Positions 43,963-52,998 of a stretch of 64,000 nt of DNA are shown piece after piece. The notes beneath the pieces were generated by a model. The model made no database searches, was not told the origin of the DNA, and was given only the letters and a program-made list of their open reading frames with translations. The stretch lies in assembly GCF_000686845.1 (NCBI RefSeq), contig NZ_JMLS01000024.1, forward strand, positions 81,998-145,997, written 5' to 3'. Each line of letters begins with the position of its first letter. Position 1 is the first letter of the stretch. Position numbers and translations under genes: made by a program. This stretch comes from Paenibacillus sp. UNC451MF (GTDB taxonomy: Bacteria > Bacillota > Bacilli > Paenibacillales > NBRC-103111).

Positions 43963-44535
43963 TTTTCAGCAAAAGTGGACAACTTTCATTTATCTCAGCT
44001 CATTTACTTCCCTTATTTCATTCAAGTTAATGATACCGAGTACGTATCCAGCCTGTTTCGAAAATTGACGGATGCCTATCAAACAAGAAACGATCTGACC
44101 TCCCCTTTAAAAATCAGATCCAGTCTAATGGATATCCTTACTTATTTTTTGGAGCATTCTCCTGAACATACGGTTGGGCTGCTGCCTTCATCTCCATCTT
44201 CATCCAATCACATTCTCAAGTACATTGAGGATCATATAGCTGAGCCTTTGACGCTGGAAAGATTAGCTGGAGAGTTTCATTATAATCCGAACTATTTCAT
44301 CCGTTATTTCAAATCCATGTTCAAGATGTCCCCAATCCAATACATAGGCATGGTCAGAATTGAGAATGCCAAAAGACTCCTTATAGAGACGGAGTGGACT
44401 ATCGAGAAAATAGCAAGGGCTGTAGGTTTGGACCGATTTTATTTCTCTAAAACATTCCGTCAAGTGACCTCCTTATCTCCCAGCATGTACCGCAAAATGC
44501 ACCGTACAGAGTTATCCCGATCATCCGCCGAATAA
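43918..44535 (+). pseudogene. AraC-family regulator lacking its N-terminal domain
   Basis: The frame reads in from about 43945 with HWLHFSAKVDNFHLSQLIYFP, which matches the middle of an AraC cupin domain, and runs through a complete DNA-binding domain (LTLERLAGEFHYNPNYFIRYFKSMFKMSPIQYIGMVR, then IEKIARAVGLDRFYFSKTFRQV). About 80-90 N-terminal residues of the usual 280-300 are missing, and no ribosome site or promoter precedes it. It was probably the regulator of the divergent lyase. Translation may not occur. Confidence 0.75.
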
Positions 44536-44546
44536 AACTGTAAAAA

Positions 44547-44590
44547 TTAAAAAAGCCGAAAATCCCCAGAGGAACAATCGGCTTTTCATC
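44547..44590. terminator. Shared terminator, AraC remnant and siderophore-binding gene
   Basis: AAAAGCCGA (44551-44559) with TCGGCTTTT (44578-44586). A T-run follows on the minus strand and a shorter one on the plus strand, so it serves both convergent genes. Confidence 0.85.
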
Positions 44591-44596
44591 TATTTC

Positions 44597-45601
44597 TTAT
44601 TGTTTTATGTCGTAGATTTTGTACATGTCATCCAGCATGAGGTTAGCCGCTTTAACGCCGCCAGCTGTATTCCAAGTGGTGTCATCTACTTTAATCAGTT
44701 TGTTATTCTTAACTACTTTCAGGTTTTTCCACAACGGATCGTTCATCCATTCTTTCTCCTGCTGAGTTCCTTTGCCATCTCCGGTTTCATACGTAAAGTA
44801 GAAGACGCGGTCAGCGGCATCAAGCTCAGGCAGACGTTCCTTAGTAATATCCTCGAATGATTTCTCATCGCTCTTAGGGTCAGAACGCGGGATACCGATT
44901 TGTTGGAAAATAACGCCTGTAAACATGTTGCCATAATAGAATCTGGTTTTGCCGCCCATGAAACGAACAACAGCTACTTTCTCTTTCAGCTTATCGCCGG
45001 CTTTGCTTTTGAAATCCTCAATGCGTTTGTCAAAAGCGGTGATAATTTGCTCTCCTTCTTTCTTCTTGTTCAAAGCGTCGGCATAAAACGAGAAGTTGCT
45101 TTTCCATTCGCCGCGCAATGTTTCGGAATATACAGTTGGAGCAATTGCTTTCAATTGATCGTAGATTTTTTCATGACGCATTTTGTTACCGATAATCAAA
45201 TCCGGTTTCAAAGAAGCGATGATTTCCAAGTTAGGCTGGGATTCTGTTCCGACTGTTGTTACACCCGCCATGTCCGCTTTAATATGATCGAACCAAGGCT
45301 TACCGGTATACGATTCCACAGCGCCGACAGGCTTAACACCCAGCGCGAGCAAAGCTTCCGTTCCTTCGTTTGTCAAAATGATGACCTTTTGCGGATGTGC
45401 AGGTACGTCTGTCTCACCCATCGAGTGCTTAATTTTACGTGGAGCATCCGTTGCAGCCGTTCCCGCATTGGCTTTGTTATCGGCAGCTCCTGTCTGTGCC
45501 TGCTGCTTCCCGCCGCAAGCAGCCAAGAAAACAGACAACATTAAAATGACAGCGAGCAGGGCTGCTGATCTCATTCGAAAGGATTGGTTCTTGTAATACA
45601 T
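44597..45601 (-). CDS. Iron-siderophore-binding lipoprotein (FepB/FhuD family)
   Basis: A 334-residue class III solute-binding lipoprotein. The signal peptide has a basic start and the lipobox FLAAC with Cys at about 29. The mature protein has the metal-siderophore two-lobed fold (ALLALGVKPVGAVESYTGKPWFD, LEIIASLKPDLIIGNK, then GGVKAANLMLDDMYK). It captures ferric siderophore at the outside of the membrane. A Fur box lies just upstream. No permease or ATPase is next to it, so it must serve a transporter encoded elsewhere. GGGAGG precedes the ATG. Confidence 0.92.
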   Translation of the reverse strand: MYYKNQSFRMRSAALLAVILMLSVFLAACGGKQQAQTGAADNKANAGTAATDAPRKIKHSMGETDVPAHPQKVIILTNEGTEALLALGVKPVGAVESYTGKPWFDHIKADMAGVTTVGTESQPNLEIIASLKPDLIIGNKMRHEKIYDQLKAIAPTVYSETLRGEWKSNFSFYADALNKKKEGEQIITAFDKRIEDFKSKAGDKLKEKVAVVRFMGGKTRFYYGNMFTGVIFQQIGIPRSDPKSDEKSFEDITKERLPELDAADRVFYFTYETGDGKGTQQEKEWMNDPLWKNLKVVKNNKLIKVDDTTWNTAGGVKAANLMLDDMYKIYDIKQ

Positions 45602-45631
45602 TTCTGTCTAGACCTCCCAAGTTCGTTCATA

Positions 45632-45650
45632 TGATAATGATTCTCATTCA
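45632..45650. promoter_or_regulatory. Fur box of the siderophore-binding gene
   Basis: TGATAATGATTCTCATTCA closely follows the Fur consensus GATAATGATAATCATTATC and lies about 30 bases before the ATG. Iron-replete repression is expected. Confidence 0.85.
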
Positions 45651-45715
45651 CATCGATAATAGTACTTGAACCTAGGAAAGATGTCAATCTCTTTTTTGTT
45701 CGAGAGTCCTTGAAT

Positions 45716-45760
45716 AAAAAGAAAACTCCCTACTCTCGAACTATATTCCGAGTAGGAAGT
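45716..45760 (-). terminator. Terminator after histidinol phosphatase
   Basis: ACTCCCTACTC (45725-45735) with GAGTAGGAAGT (45750-45760), one mismatch; TTTTC and TTTTT follow on the minus strand. Confidence 0.8.
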
Positions 45761-45773
45761 TGGCCGTACTTTG

Positions 45774-46598
45774 CTACAACATTCGAGAAGGAAGAGGAAC
45801 CATGATGCGCCTGCGCCGCTGAAACGTAGCCCATTCTCTCACTCCGAGCTCCCTCACTGTGTCTGTGACGCGCTGCAGTTCGTAGGCGAGCTGCTCTGGA
45901 GCATGCGCATCGGAACCGAAAGTAAGCGGGACCTTCAAGCTCACCAATCGCTCGATAATTTCTATGGAGGGGAACCATGATCCACAAGGCTTGCGCAGCC
46001 CTGATGAATTGATTTCAACAGCAATGTCAGCGTCTGCAATAATTCGAGCCGTCACATCCCACAGCTCGTGGAGGTTACCCTCTGGTAGTATATTCAAGCC
46101 TTTGACCGCGTCCATATGGCCTAAAATATCAAACTGACCGCACCGTGCCGCCTCCTGAATCAGGCGTATATAGCTGGAGTATGTTTTCTCGATTTGTAGT
46201 CCCTCTTGCTTCCATAGTTTTGGACTAAAAACATGAAAGCCGTTGCCGTTTAGATAGTGAACCGAACCCATGATATAGTCGAGAGGATAACCGGCATAAA
46301 TTCGGCCATATTCCTCCGCCCAACCATGAAAATAGTCTGACTCCACACCTAAGCGAACATCAATGCGACCCCTGTATTCATCCCTCAGCCGAACCATTTC
46401 TTCCACATAGAGCGCAAATTCAGACTTGGCCATCGTCATTCCTGGAACAGGATGATCTTCTTCCCGATTAAAGAACGGGCTGTGATCGGATAAGCCTATC
46501 TGATCCAGCCCAAGCCTAATAGCAGATTCAATCATATCTCTGAGCGACCCTTGGGCATGTCCGCAGCGGTCATGGTGGGTATGATAGTCAATTTTCAT
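45774..46598 (-). CDS. Histidinol-phosphatase, PHP family (HisK/HisJ type)
   Basis: A 274-residue PHP-domain phosphatase. Metal ligands are visible as DYHTHHDRCGHA at the start, LSDHSPFF near 38, GVESDY near 84, GSVHYL near 111, GHMDAVKG near 160 and GSDAH near 228. It matches the HisJ-type family that removes phosphate from histidinol phosphate in histidine synthesis. No other his gene is in the window. It follows the sugar-binding lipoprotein by 21 bases on the same strand. Confidence 0.88.
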   Translation of the reverse strand: MKIDYHTHHDRCGHAQGSLRDMIESAIRLGLDQIGLSDHSPFFNREEDHPVPGMTMAKSEFALYVEEMVRLRDEYRGRIDVRLGVESDYFHGWAEEYGRIYAGYPLDYIMGSVHYLNGNGFHVFSPKLWKQEGLQIEKTYSSYIRLIQEAARCGQFDILGHMDAVKGLNILPEGNLHELWDVTARIIADADIAVEINSSGLRKPCGSWFPSIEIIERLVSLKVPLTFGSDAHAPEQLAYELQRVTDTVRELGVREWATFQRRRRIMVPLPSRML

Positions 46599-46619
46599 AA
46601 AAGTTTCCTCTGCCTTTGA

Positions 46620-47936
46620 TTATGGCTTCTCTGACTTGATATATTGATTAATCGCTTCTTCCGCTTCCCGTAGAGCGGTGTTTACATCCTTTTTGCTCTC
46701 GGCATATTCTTTAAATTTATCTACAAGAATCCCTCTAGATTTCGTGTAGAAGTTTGAATACGGAGGCGCTGCAGGAGCCGGCTTGCTTTTAAAAATACTC
46801 TGAATCTTCTTATCCTTGAAGGCCTCATTGCCTTTCAAAAATTCAGCGCTGAATTTGGGATCCTTCATCAGCGGCAGCTTGCCCGCTCTAGAGCTCATCA
46901 GCTGCACTTCGTCCGAGAACATAACCTCCAGCACTCGCATCGCGTCTTCTTTATGCTTACTCGTCTTGCTGATGGTTGTCACATTAATATCGTATGCCCC
47001 ATAAAGATTCGGTTTGTTCGGGTAGCTCGGATACTGGGCCACATCCCAATTCAGGGTAGGGTCTGCTGTCAACTTATCGAACAAATTAATGGTCGTCAGC
47101 ATCGCTACCGTCTTATCTTTAATAAACCGGTCCGTAATGCTCCCTTTCATAATGCCTTCCTTAGGCTTATTGCCAGGTATGTCATATATGCGTTTCCCCG
47201 TTTCGAACACTTGCTTGTAAGGCTCACTGTTAGCATCGGTTTTATCTGTTCGTCCGTCCACAATACCTAGCGACTGGGGAGTCAACATTCGGGTTAAGTA
47301 ATCGGGATCTAATCCGAGATACTGAGTCCCTCCATCCTCTCGTGTCACTTTCTTAGCCAAGTCAATGGTTTCATCCCAGGTCATGCCATCCTTCGGATAG
47401 GGGACCCCGAATCGGTCGAAGATGTCTTTATTGTAGTAAGTAACATAAATTTGCACCCAATTCGGCAGGCCATAGAGCAGTCCGCTCTTTGTTGCGGCTT
47501 TGACACTTTCAAGGGCTCCTGGATCAAACCGCCCTAAATCCATGTTCATCTTCTTAGCAAGTGGAGTGATGTCCTCGAACAACCCCATATCGTCATATTG
47601 GGGCATTAATCCGTTCCAGACCGAGACCAGGTCGATTTCTTCACCTGCTGTTATGGCCTTCTCTACCGATGATTTGGATAAAAATTCGAGCGTAATGTGC
47701 GGATATTTTTTCTGAACAGGGTCTTGAACCAGCGTCTTGAAATCCTCATCGGTCCAATAGGCCTGAGTCTGATATACTTTAAGCGTAACGGGCTCGAGCT
47801 TTTCCTGAGTCTTGGCTTGTTCTTGCGGTTTGGCTTCAGCATCTATTGTAGTTGTTTTCTGAGTACAGCCTTCCGTTATAGCAGCAACTAAAATCATCGC
47901 GAGAGTTACGTTTAATCCTTTTTTTAAGGGATACAT
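46620..47936 (-). CDS. Extracellular solute-binding lipoprotein, family 1, orphan
   Basis: A 438-residue MalE-like sugar-binding lipoprotein. The signal peptide carries the lipobox AITEGC with Cys at about 24, a charged linker follows, then the fold with DGMTWDETIDLAKKVT near 170 and typical SSRAGKLPLMKDP near 335. No permease gene is adjacent; the neighbours are a histidinol phosphatase and metallo-beta-lactamase-fold proteins. It could feed a transporter elsewhere or act as a sensor partner. GAGGAG lies eight bases before the ATG. Confidence 0.88.
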   Translation of the reverse strand: MYPLKKGLNVTLAMILVAAITEGCTQKTTTIDAEAKPQEQAKTQEKLEPVTLKVYQTQAYWTDEDFKTLVQDPVQKKYPHITLEFLSKSSVEKAITAGEEIDLVSVWNGLMPQYDDMGLFEDITPLAKKMNMDLGRFDPGALESVKAATKSGLLYGLPNWVQIYVTYYNKDIFDRFGVPYPKDGMTWDETIDLAKKVTREDGGTQYLGLDPDYLTRMLTPQSLGIVDGRTDKTDANSEPYKQVFETGKRIYDIPGNKPKEGIMKGSITDRFIKDKTVAMLTTINLFDKLTADPTLNWDVAQYPSYPNKPNLYGAYDINVTTISKTSKHKEDAMRVLEVMFSDEVQLMSSRAGKLPLMKDPKFSAEFLKGNEAFKDKKIQSIFKSKPAPAAPPYSNFYTKSRGILVDKFKEYAESKKDVNTALREAEEAINQYIKSEKP

Positions 47937-48083
47937 AGTATGAACTCCTCACTTCATTGATTTTTTCCGTTCGAGCATCTTATGGCCTCTAGCCTGTATA
48001 ACCGAGCGCACGGTATCCGACATTCAAGCCCCCGTCCAAGGATGCATTCCGTTCATCCCCTTCCGCTTAATATGCAATTGAAG

Positions 48084-49061
48084 CTATTTCTTAGGTGCAG
48101 GGTAATCCTTTTGCGTTAAGACATTCAGCTTATTCCCATCAGAAGTTAACAGCACCTGACCATGAAAGGCCGTGACATAGGTATCGATATGATTTTTTTG
48201 ATAGTTTAGCAGCTGCTTGTAATTATTGAATTTGTTGTAGCTGATGACAGATACCTTTGGCGATACTGTGCTCAGCCAAGACTGTGATGACGAACTTGAT
48301 ATTCCGTGGTGCGGCGCATCCATGAAATCAGCTTTGAGCTTGTCACCGAAGCGTTCGATTAATTCTACCTCCCGTTCCCGGTGTATATCTCCCGTAAATA
48401 AGAAGCTCGTATCCTTATAATTTAGCTTCAGCAGCATTGAGGCATTGTTCACTTCATCCAACTCGAACTTTTTGACGGCTCCTGGCAGCTCTCCCTTTCG
48501 GGGATTCAACACCTCAACCCTCACCTGCTGCCCTAGCTGAAACTGATCATTTTCCTGTAAGTATGCGGTTTTGATTTTCTTGGATTGAACTACCGACATC
48601 GTGTTCCGATAGGCAGCCCATTCTACGGGCTTCTCATCCTCCAAGTAGAACATATCGACCGGAATTTGTTTGAAAACGCTATCAAAACCACCGATATGAT
48701 CAGGATGCGGATGCGTATTGACGGCTATGTCGATTTTATTAATTCCCAGCTTCGACAAAGCGTTCACTACCTGAGGCCCAACCTCAGGAATTCCCGCATC
48801 GATGACCATCGTCTTGCCGTCGGGTGATTGAATGATAATACAGTCACCGGAAGGTTCCTTGTTCTCCAGATCCAGATATCTCACTGTGAGAAGCCCCTTG
48901 TACGATGAGGCAGCATATAAGCCATCTAGCCTATCCACAGGTACAGACGATTTGGGCGGAGGATTTGCCGTCATCTCTTGACTCTTGCTGCAGCCAGAGC
49001 AGATCATAACCGTCAACCATAGCGCAGCGACGGATCGTGTTAACAACCTGGGGATTTCCAT
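48084..49061 (-). CDS. Metallo-beta-lactamase-fold lipoprotein, ComEC-like hydrolase domain
   Basis: A 325-residue extracellular lipoprotein; the lipobox ICSGC ends the signal peptide near residue 24. The metal motif NTHPHPDHIGGFDSVF is near 115, with GDIH and APHHG later, as in ComEC-type detached hydrolase domains. These likely cut nucleic acid or phosphoester bonds outside the cell. Separate from any ComEC membrane protein here. It is intact. Confidence 0.85.
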   Translation of the reverse strand: MEIPRLLTRSVAALWLTVMICSGCSKSQEMTANPPPKSSVPVDRLDGLYAASSYKGLLTVRYLDLENKEPSGDCIIIQSPDGKTMVIDAGIPEVGPQVVNALSKLGINKIDIAVNTHPHPDHIGGFDSVFKQIPVDMFYLEDEKPVEWAAYRNTMSVVQSKKIKTAYLQENDQFQLGQQVRVEVLNPRKGELPGAVKKFELDEVNNASMLLKLNYKDTSFLFTGDIHREREVELIERFGDKLKADFMDAPHHGISSSSSQSWLSTVSPKVSVISYNKFNNYKQLLNYQKNHIDTYVTAFHGQVLLTSDGNKLNVLTQKDYPAPKK

Positions 49062-49106
49062 CGTTAACTTATCTCCTCCTTTCTCATTTAAGAGAAAAGT
49101 ACAATC

Positions 49107-49925
49107 CTATATTTCCACGCTTAATCCATCATAAGCGCATGTCACACCCATGCTTTGAAAATAGGCTGCGATCTCCTCATGCGGATCTACGCACTGATGG
49201 GAATAATGAGTAGCCCAAACGGGTGTCGTCTCTGTAATAACCTCCAACTCACGCATGCGATCGAGCATCAATTGGAAGTCTCCGAAGCTTAGATGGGTTT
49301 TGGCTTGCTGACGCGTGCCGAGCGTGGCCTCCATCACGACCGCATCCAGCCGCAAGCCCGCTAGCTGACTCCAAGCTTCCTCCCGGTAATATCCCGTGTC
49401 AGCAGCATAAAGCAGCTTCACTCTGCCATCATCAACGATGTAGTTCATCGCATCCCCGATAGATGGAATGTGAGAGGCCTCAATCGACTGTATTTTATAG
49501 GGAGACAGCTCAAGCTGTCGTCCTGCGGAGAAAGGAATCCTTCTAATCTCAGCAGACTTGTCCTTGCCTCCCGAAAAATCCCACATAGTGAGCACGGATG
49601 GACCTGCCACGACGGTTAGCTCCTGCAAATCTGTCGATAGACGAAACATTCGTTGACGAAGCTTAAGATTCAGCGCGTTGAAATGATCCTCATGACTGTG
49701 TGTGACGAGCAAATACTTAAGCTCAACAAGGGAAATGCCGAGGTCTGCGCAAGCGGCATACAAATCCGGTCCGATGTCTATGAGCAGGTCATCATTAATC
49801 AGCATCGACTGTCTTTTGCGAATGTTTTTTCCTTTTTCTTTTCGCGCATGCTCGCAGGTTTTGCAGGCACAGAAGGGAAATGGAATTCCTTCCGCAGCGG
49901 CGGTACCCAAAAAAGTGATTTTCAT
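49107..49925 (-). CDS. Metallo-beta-lactamase-fold hydrolase, PhnP-like
   Basis: A 272-residue cytoplasmic MBL-fold protein. The N-terminal FLGTAAAEGIPFPFCACKTCEHAR has the cysteine cluster of PhnP-type phosphodiesterases; THSHEDHFNALN near 75 and AADTGYYREE near 174 supply metal ligands, and THYSHQ is near the end. It would hydrolyse a cyclic phosphodiester. No phosphonate genes are nearby, so the substrate is unknown. It is divergent from the AraC gene at 50085. Confidence 0.85.
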   Translation of the reverse strand: MKITFLGTAAAEGIPFPFCACKTCEHARKEKGKNIRKRQSMLINDDLLIDIGPDLYAACADLGISLVELKYLLVTHSHEDHFNALNLKLRQRMFRLSTDLQELTVVAGPSVLTMWDFSGGKDKSAEIRRIPFSAGRQLELSPYKIQSIEASHIPSIGDAMNYIVDDGRVKLLYAADTGYYREEAWSQLAGLRLDAVVMEATLGTRQQAKTHLSFGDFQLMLDRMRELEVITETTPVWATHYSHQCVDPHEEIAAYFQSMGVTCAYDGLSVEI

Positions 49926-50084
49926 CTAAAGCCCTCCTTCACGGTAGACCCTAAGCTATACTTCACGGCTGATTCATTATACTATATGAATATTATAGGT
50001 CAGCATTTTACGGGGTATCAATAGAACCATTTTCAGTTTATATAACTATATTCAAATTATGAAGGAAAAGAGGAAAATCTTAAC

Positions 50085-50912
50085 ATGATTCGACATGGTA
50101 ACGTGTATATGACTATCACGGAGCTGGAGCACAAGCTGCCCGTATATCTGAATTGCATAGGTAAATGGCGAAATCAGTACCGGATTGAGCGTGAGAATGG
50201 GTACACGGATTATCAGTGGATTCAATGTACAAGAGGACAAGGCATGCTGGATCTGAATGGAACGGAGCATTTCATCAATCAAGGGCAAGGCATGCTGCTA
50301 TTTCCTGACGAGCCACATGAATATTACGCCACCATCGAGCCTTGGGAAGTGAATTGGATGGCCTTTAACGGAAGCTACGTGAGTGAAATATTGCACTCCT
50401 TGGATTTTGTCAGCAGCCGCATTCTGACCTTTGCCAATCCAGACCCAATTCTCCAGAAGCTGTTTCAGCTCAGGTCTGTTGCCGAAGCCACCGATCCGAT
50501 GAAAAGCTTGAAGTGCTCGTCCCTTACTTACGAGATTATTCTTGATCTATACCGTTATGGAGCCCATACCGATATCCGTTCCAGACAGCAGTATTTCGAA
50601 CAGTTGGCCCCTGCCCTTCGATATATTGAGGATCACTACCATAAGGCTATCACGCTGGAGGACTTGGCATCCAAGCTTTCAGTGACCCCGCAGCATACTT
50701 GCAGCCTCTTTCAAGCTACACTTGGAGTGCGACCTTTCGAATATGTCACCAAAATTAGGCTGCGTAAAGCCAAAGAGCTCCTGATGCGTCAGCAGGAGTT
50801 GGATATTAACGAAGTAGCACGTAAAGTCGGATATGAACATACGAGCTATTTTAATAAAGTGTTCAAGCGCGAAGAAGGTATGACGCCTGGCGCTTTCCGC
50901 AAGAAATTATAG
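50085..50912 (+). CDS. AraC-family transcriptional regulator
   Basis: A 275-residue AraC regulator with an N-terminal cupin (YTDYQWIQCTRGQGMLDLNGTEHFINQGQGMLLFPDEPHEY at about 45-85) and a C-terminal DNA-binding domain (180-272; ITLEDLASKLSVTPQHTCSLFQATLGVRPFEYVTKIRLRKAKELL). AGAGGAAAA is eight bases before the ATG. It is divergent from the PhnP-like gene and may control that stretch or the orphan sugar-binding gene beyond. Confidence 0.9.
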   Translation: MIRHGNVYMTITELEHKLPVYLNCIGKWRNQYRIERENGYTDYQWIQCTRGQGMLDLNGTEHFINQGQGMLLFPDEPHEYYATIEPWEVNWMAFNGSYVSEILHSLDFVSSRILTFANPDPILQKLFQLRSVAEATDPMKSLKCSSLTYEIILDLYRYGAHTDIRSRQQYFEQLAPALRYIEDHYHKAITLEDLASKLSVTPQHTCSLFQATLGVRPFEYVTKIRLRKAKELLMRQQELDINEVARKVGYEHTSYFNKVFKREEGMTPGAFRKKL

Positions 50913-50931
50913 GCGGGATCGTTTGGACATA

Positions 50932-50953
50932 AAAAAACACCCCTGTCGGGGTG
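50932..50953 (-). terminator. Original cysK terminator (distal half, with T-run)
   Basis: CACCCC-TGT-CGGGGTG (50938-50952), followed on the minus strand by TTTTTTTATG. It fits a normal terminator but is now about 250 bp beyond the cysK stop, because element copy B lies between. Confidence 0.8.
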
Positions 50954-51196
50954 CTGAGATTGACGAGAAACCCATGAAGTTTCAGAGGTGTACGAGTTAC
51001 TCCGGTGGGGTATCCCCTTCCAGCCACTGTTGTTATCGGGAAATTTTTAATTTATTCGCTTTACAGCAGTGACTTCTCGATAACAAAGGTGGACGCTTCG
51101 CTCCTCCAGGGGGATACCCCACCTCCCGACATCCTTCATCTTCTGAATAATTGAGTTTCTCCATAGACTCAACCCCCCTGTCGGGGTGCTGGGATT
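50940..51196. repeat. Inverted-repeat element copy B with 22-bp flanking duplication
   Basis: Flanking copies of CCCCTGTCGGGGTGCTG[A/G]GATT lie at 50940-50961 and 51175-51196 (21 of 22 identical). Between them, mirror arms contain GAGAAACCCATG or GGAGAAACTCAA near the ends, then GGTGGGGTATCCCC, and a central GTTATCG.../...CGATAAC pair (about 51032-51083). The element split the terminator behind cysK. A reading frame on the minus strand (51033-51239) is not credible as a gene. Confidence 0.8.
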
Positions 51197-51201
51197 TATT
51201 C

Positions 51202-52131
51202 TTAGTCAAATAATGGCGTAGATAAGTAACGCTCACCATTATCCGGCATGATCACAACGATATTCTTGCCTTTATTTTCTGAACGCTTGGCAAGCTGGAC
51301 AGCGGCAAATGCAGCAGCACCCGATGAAATGCCCACCAGCAAGCCTTCTGTTTTAGCAAGCTGGCGAGTGGTCTGGAATGCTTCTTCGTTCTTCACTTTA
51401 TAGATTTCATCAACAATCTCCCGATTGAACACACTGGGTACAAAACCTGCTCCGAGACCCTGCAGCTGATGAGCCCCCCGCTTACCTCCTGATAGTACTG
51501 CCGAATCGAATGGCTCTACTGCAACGATCTGCACAGACGGCTTTTTCTTCTTCAACGTCTCGCCGACACCAGTAACCGTTCCTCCAGTTCCTACGCCGCT
51601 TACGAAAATATCTACTTCGCCGTCCGTATCGCGCCAAATTTCTTCAGCAGTAGTGACTCTGTGAATTTGCGGATTAGCCGGATTATCGAATTGCTGAGGG
51701 ATAAACGAATGCGGAATTTCTGCAGCTAACTCCTCTGCTTTACGCATGGCTCCCGGCATTCCTTCCGCTGCTGGAGTGAGGACTAATTCTGCTCCGAGTG
51801 CTTGTAAAATTTTTCTACGCTCGATACTGAACGATTCGGGCAAAGTAATAATAAGCTTATATCCCAAAGCAACGGCTGCAAACGCGAGACCGATGCCTGT
51901 ATTACCGCTAGTAGGCTCGATAATAACCGAATCCTTGTGCAGAACGCCTCTTTCCTCAGCATCCTTAATCATTGCATATCCAATACGGTCCTTCACACTT
52001 CCAGCCGGATTAAAGTATTCCAATTTAGCAATTAATGCAGCTTCCAGCTGCTGCGTTTGGCTGAATTTGGCTAGCTGAAGCAGTGGTGTATTTCCGATAA
52101 GATCGGTCAAGTTATTGGCTATATTCCGCAT
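51202..52131 (-). CDS. cysK: Cysteine synthase A (O-acetylserine thiol-lyase)
   Basis: A 309-residue pyridoxal-phosphate enzyme. The PLP lysine is in [11 protein letters not shown] near residue 43, [13 protein letters not shown] binds the substrate near 71, and [14 protein letters not shown] near 176 binds the cofactor phosphate. It makes cysteine from O-acetylserine and sulfide. AGGAGGGG precedes the ATG. Two direct repeats at 52146 and 52167 lie in the leader and may bind a sulfur-responsive regulator. Confidence 0.96.
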   Translation of the reverse strand: MRNIANNLTDLIGNTPLLQLAKFSQTQQLEAALIAKLEYFNPAGSVKDRIGYAMIKDAEERGVLHKDSVIIEPTSGNTGIGLAFAAVALGYKLIITLPESFSIERRKILQALGAELVLTPAAEGMPGAMRKAEELAAEIPHSFIPQQFDNPANPQIHRVTTAEEIWRDTDGEVDIFVSGVGTGGTVTGVGETLKKKKPSVQIVAVEPFDSAVLSGGKRGAHQLQGLGAGFVPSVFNREIVDEIYKVKNEEAFQTTRQLAKTEGLLVGISSGAAAFAAVQLAKRSENKGKNIVVIMPDNGERYLSTPLFD

Positions 52132-52446
52132 ATAGACCCCTCCTATGAAACAATTATTGTATGATTTGAAACAATTATTATATAATTCCCTATCACATGG
52201 TATTCAAATCTTAACACCAAAAAAAAAGAAAGTAAAATAGCGGAGCTGCATCACTACCATTATTACTGCTGTTTTTGGTAAATTTCATAGATATAGGGTC
52301 TACATCAAATACTTTCAATAGGATTGCCAATAAAATTAGGGACCAGCTTTTTACCGTTAATACAAAAACTTCTGCCATCCAATGTAATATAAAAAGGCCC
52401 CTTATGGCTGTATGAGCCAGAAAGGGGCCTTCAAGTTCCTATTTGC
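52132..52446. promoter_or_regulatory. cysK upstream region with tandem 21-bp-spaced repeats
   Basis: TGAAACAATTATT occurs at 52146-52158 and again at 52167-52179, 21 bp apart, exactly two helical turns, in the same orientation, just before the cysK ribosome site. The rest of the 315-base gap is AT-rich, with a poly-A tract near 52220 and the terminator at 52391. No gene was seen. Confidence 0.55.
52391..52432 (-). terminator. Terminator after the AhpD-like gene
   Basis: AAGGCCCCTTATGGCT pairs with AGCCAGAAAGGGGCCTT with two mismatches; TTTTTATA follows on the minus strand. Confidence 0.85.
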
Positions 52447-52884
52447 TTATTGAGGCATCAAGCGGGTCGATACCCCGATGCGGTTCCATGCATTGATCGT
52501 GACGATCTGCATAATGATTTCTGCGATTTGCTTCTCATTAAAGTAGCTCTCTACTTCCTCGTACACTTCGTCAGGTACGTGTGTCTCAGCCAAAAGCGTG
52601 ATCGACTCCGTCAGAGCAAGCACCGCACGTTCCGCATCCGAGAAGAAAGGAGTCTCTCTCCAAGCATTCAATGCATAAATACGCTGCTCCGTTTCACCAA
52701 GCTTGCGTGCTTCCTTGGTGTGCATATCGATACAAAATGCGCAAGCGTTCACCTGAGAAGCACGAATTTTAATGAGCTCCCTCAGCTTCTTATCAATACT
52801 TGTGCCTTCCACATATTGTTCGAGCCCCAGCATCGCTTGATAACCCTCTGGAGCGACTTGATTCATGAATAGTCTTGTTTTCAT
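52447..52884 (-). CDS. Carboxymuconolactone decarboxylase/AhpD-family protein
   Basis: A 145-residue AhpD-like protein. The redox motif CAFCIDMHTKEARKLGE is at about 52-68 (CxxC followed by H), and the helical WRETPFFSDAERAVLALTE block is typical. Such proteins reduce peroxides via a thiol pair or act as gamma-carboxymuconolactone decarboxylases; the CxxC-H motif favours the peroxidase-type role. It is a lone gene. Confidence 0.88.
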   Translation of the reverse strand: MKTRLFMNQVAPEGYQAMLGLEQYVEGTSIDKKLRELIKIRASQVNACAFCIDMHTKEARKLGETEQRIYALNAWRETPFFSDAERAVLALTESITLLAETHVPDEVYEEVESYFNEKQIAEIIMQIVTINAWNRIGVSTRLMPQ

Positions 52885-52998
52885 TGAAATGGCCTCCTCA
52901 TATCCCGTTCCTATGGGATTGTTTTTGTCTTTACACTAACTAAGACAACCGAGAAGCCGTTTTGTGACAACCAAACTATATAATAAAGAAAAAACTTT

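Noticed and set aside
51033..51239. Small reading frame inside element copy B (minus strand)
   Set aside because: It lies across the inverted-repeat arms and the duplicated terminator, has no ribosome site, and the matching stretch in copy C reads differently in the same frame.
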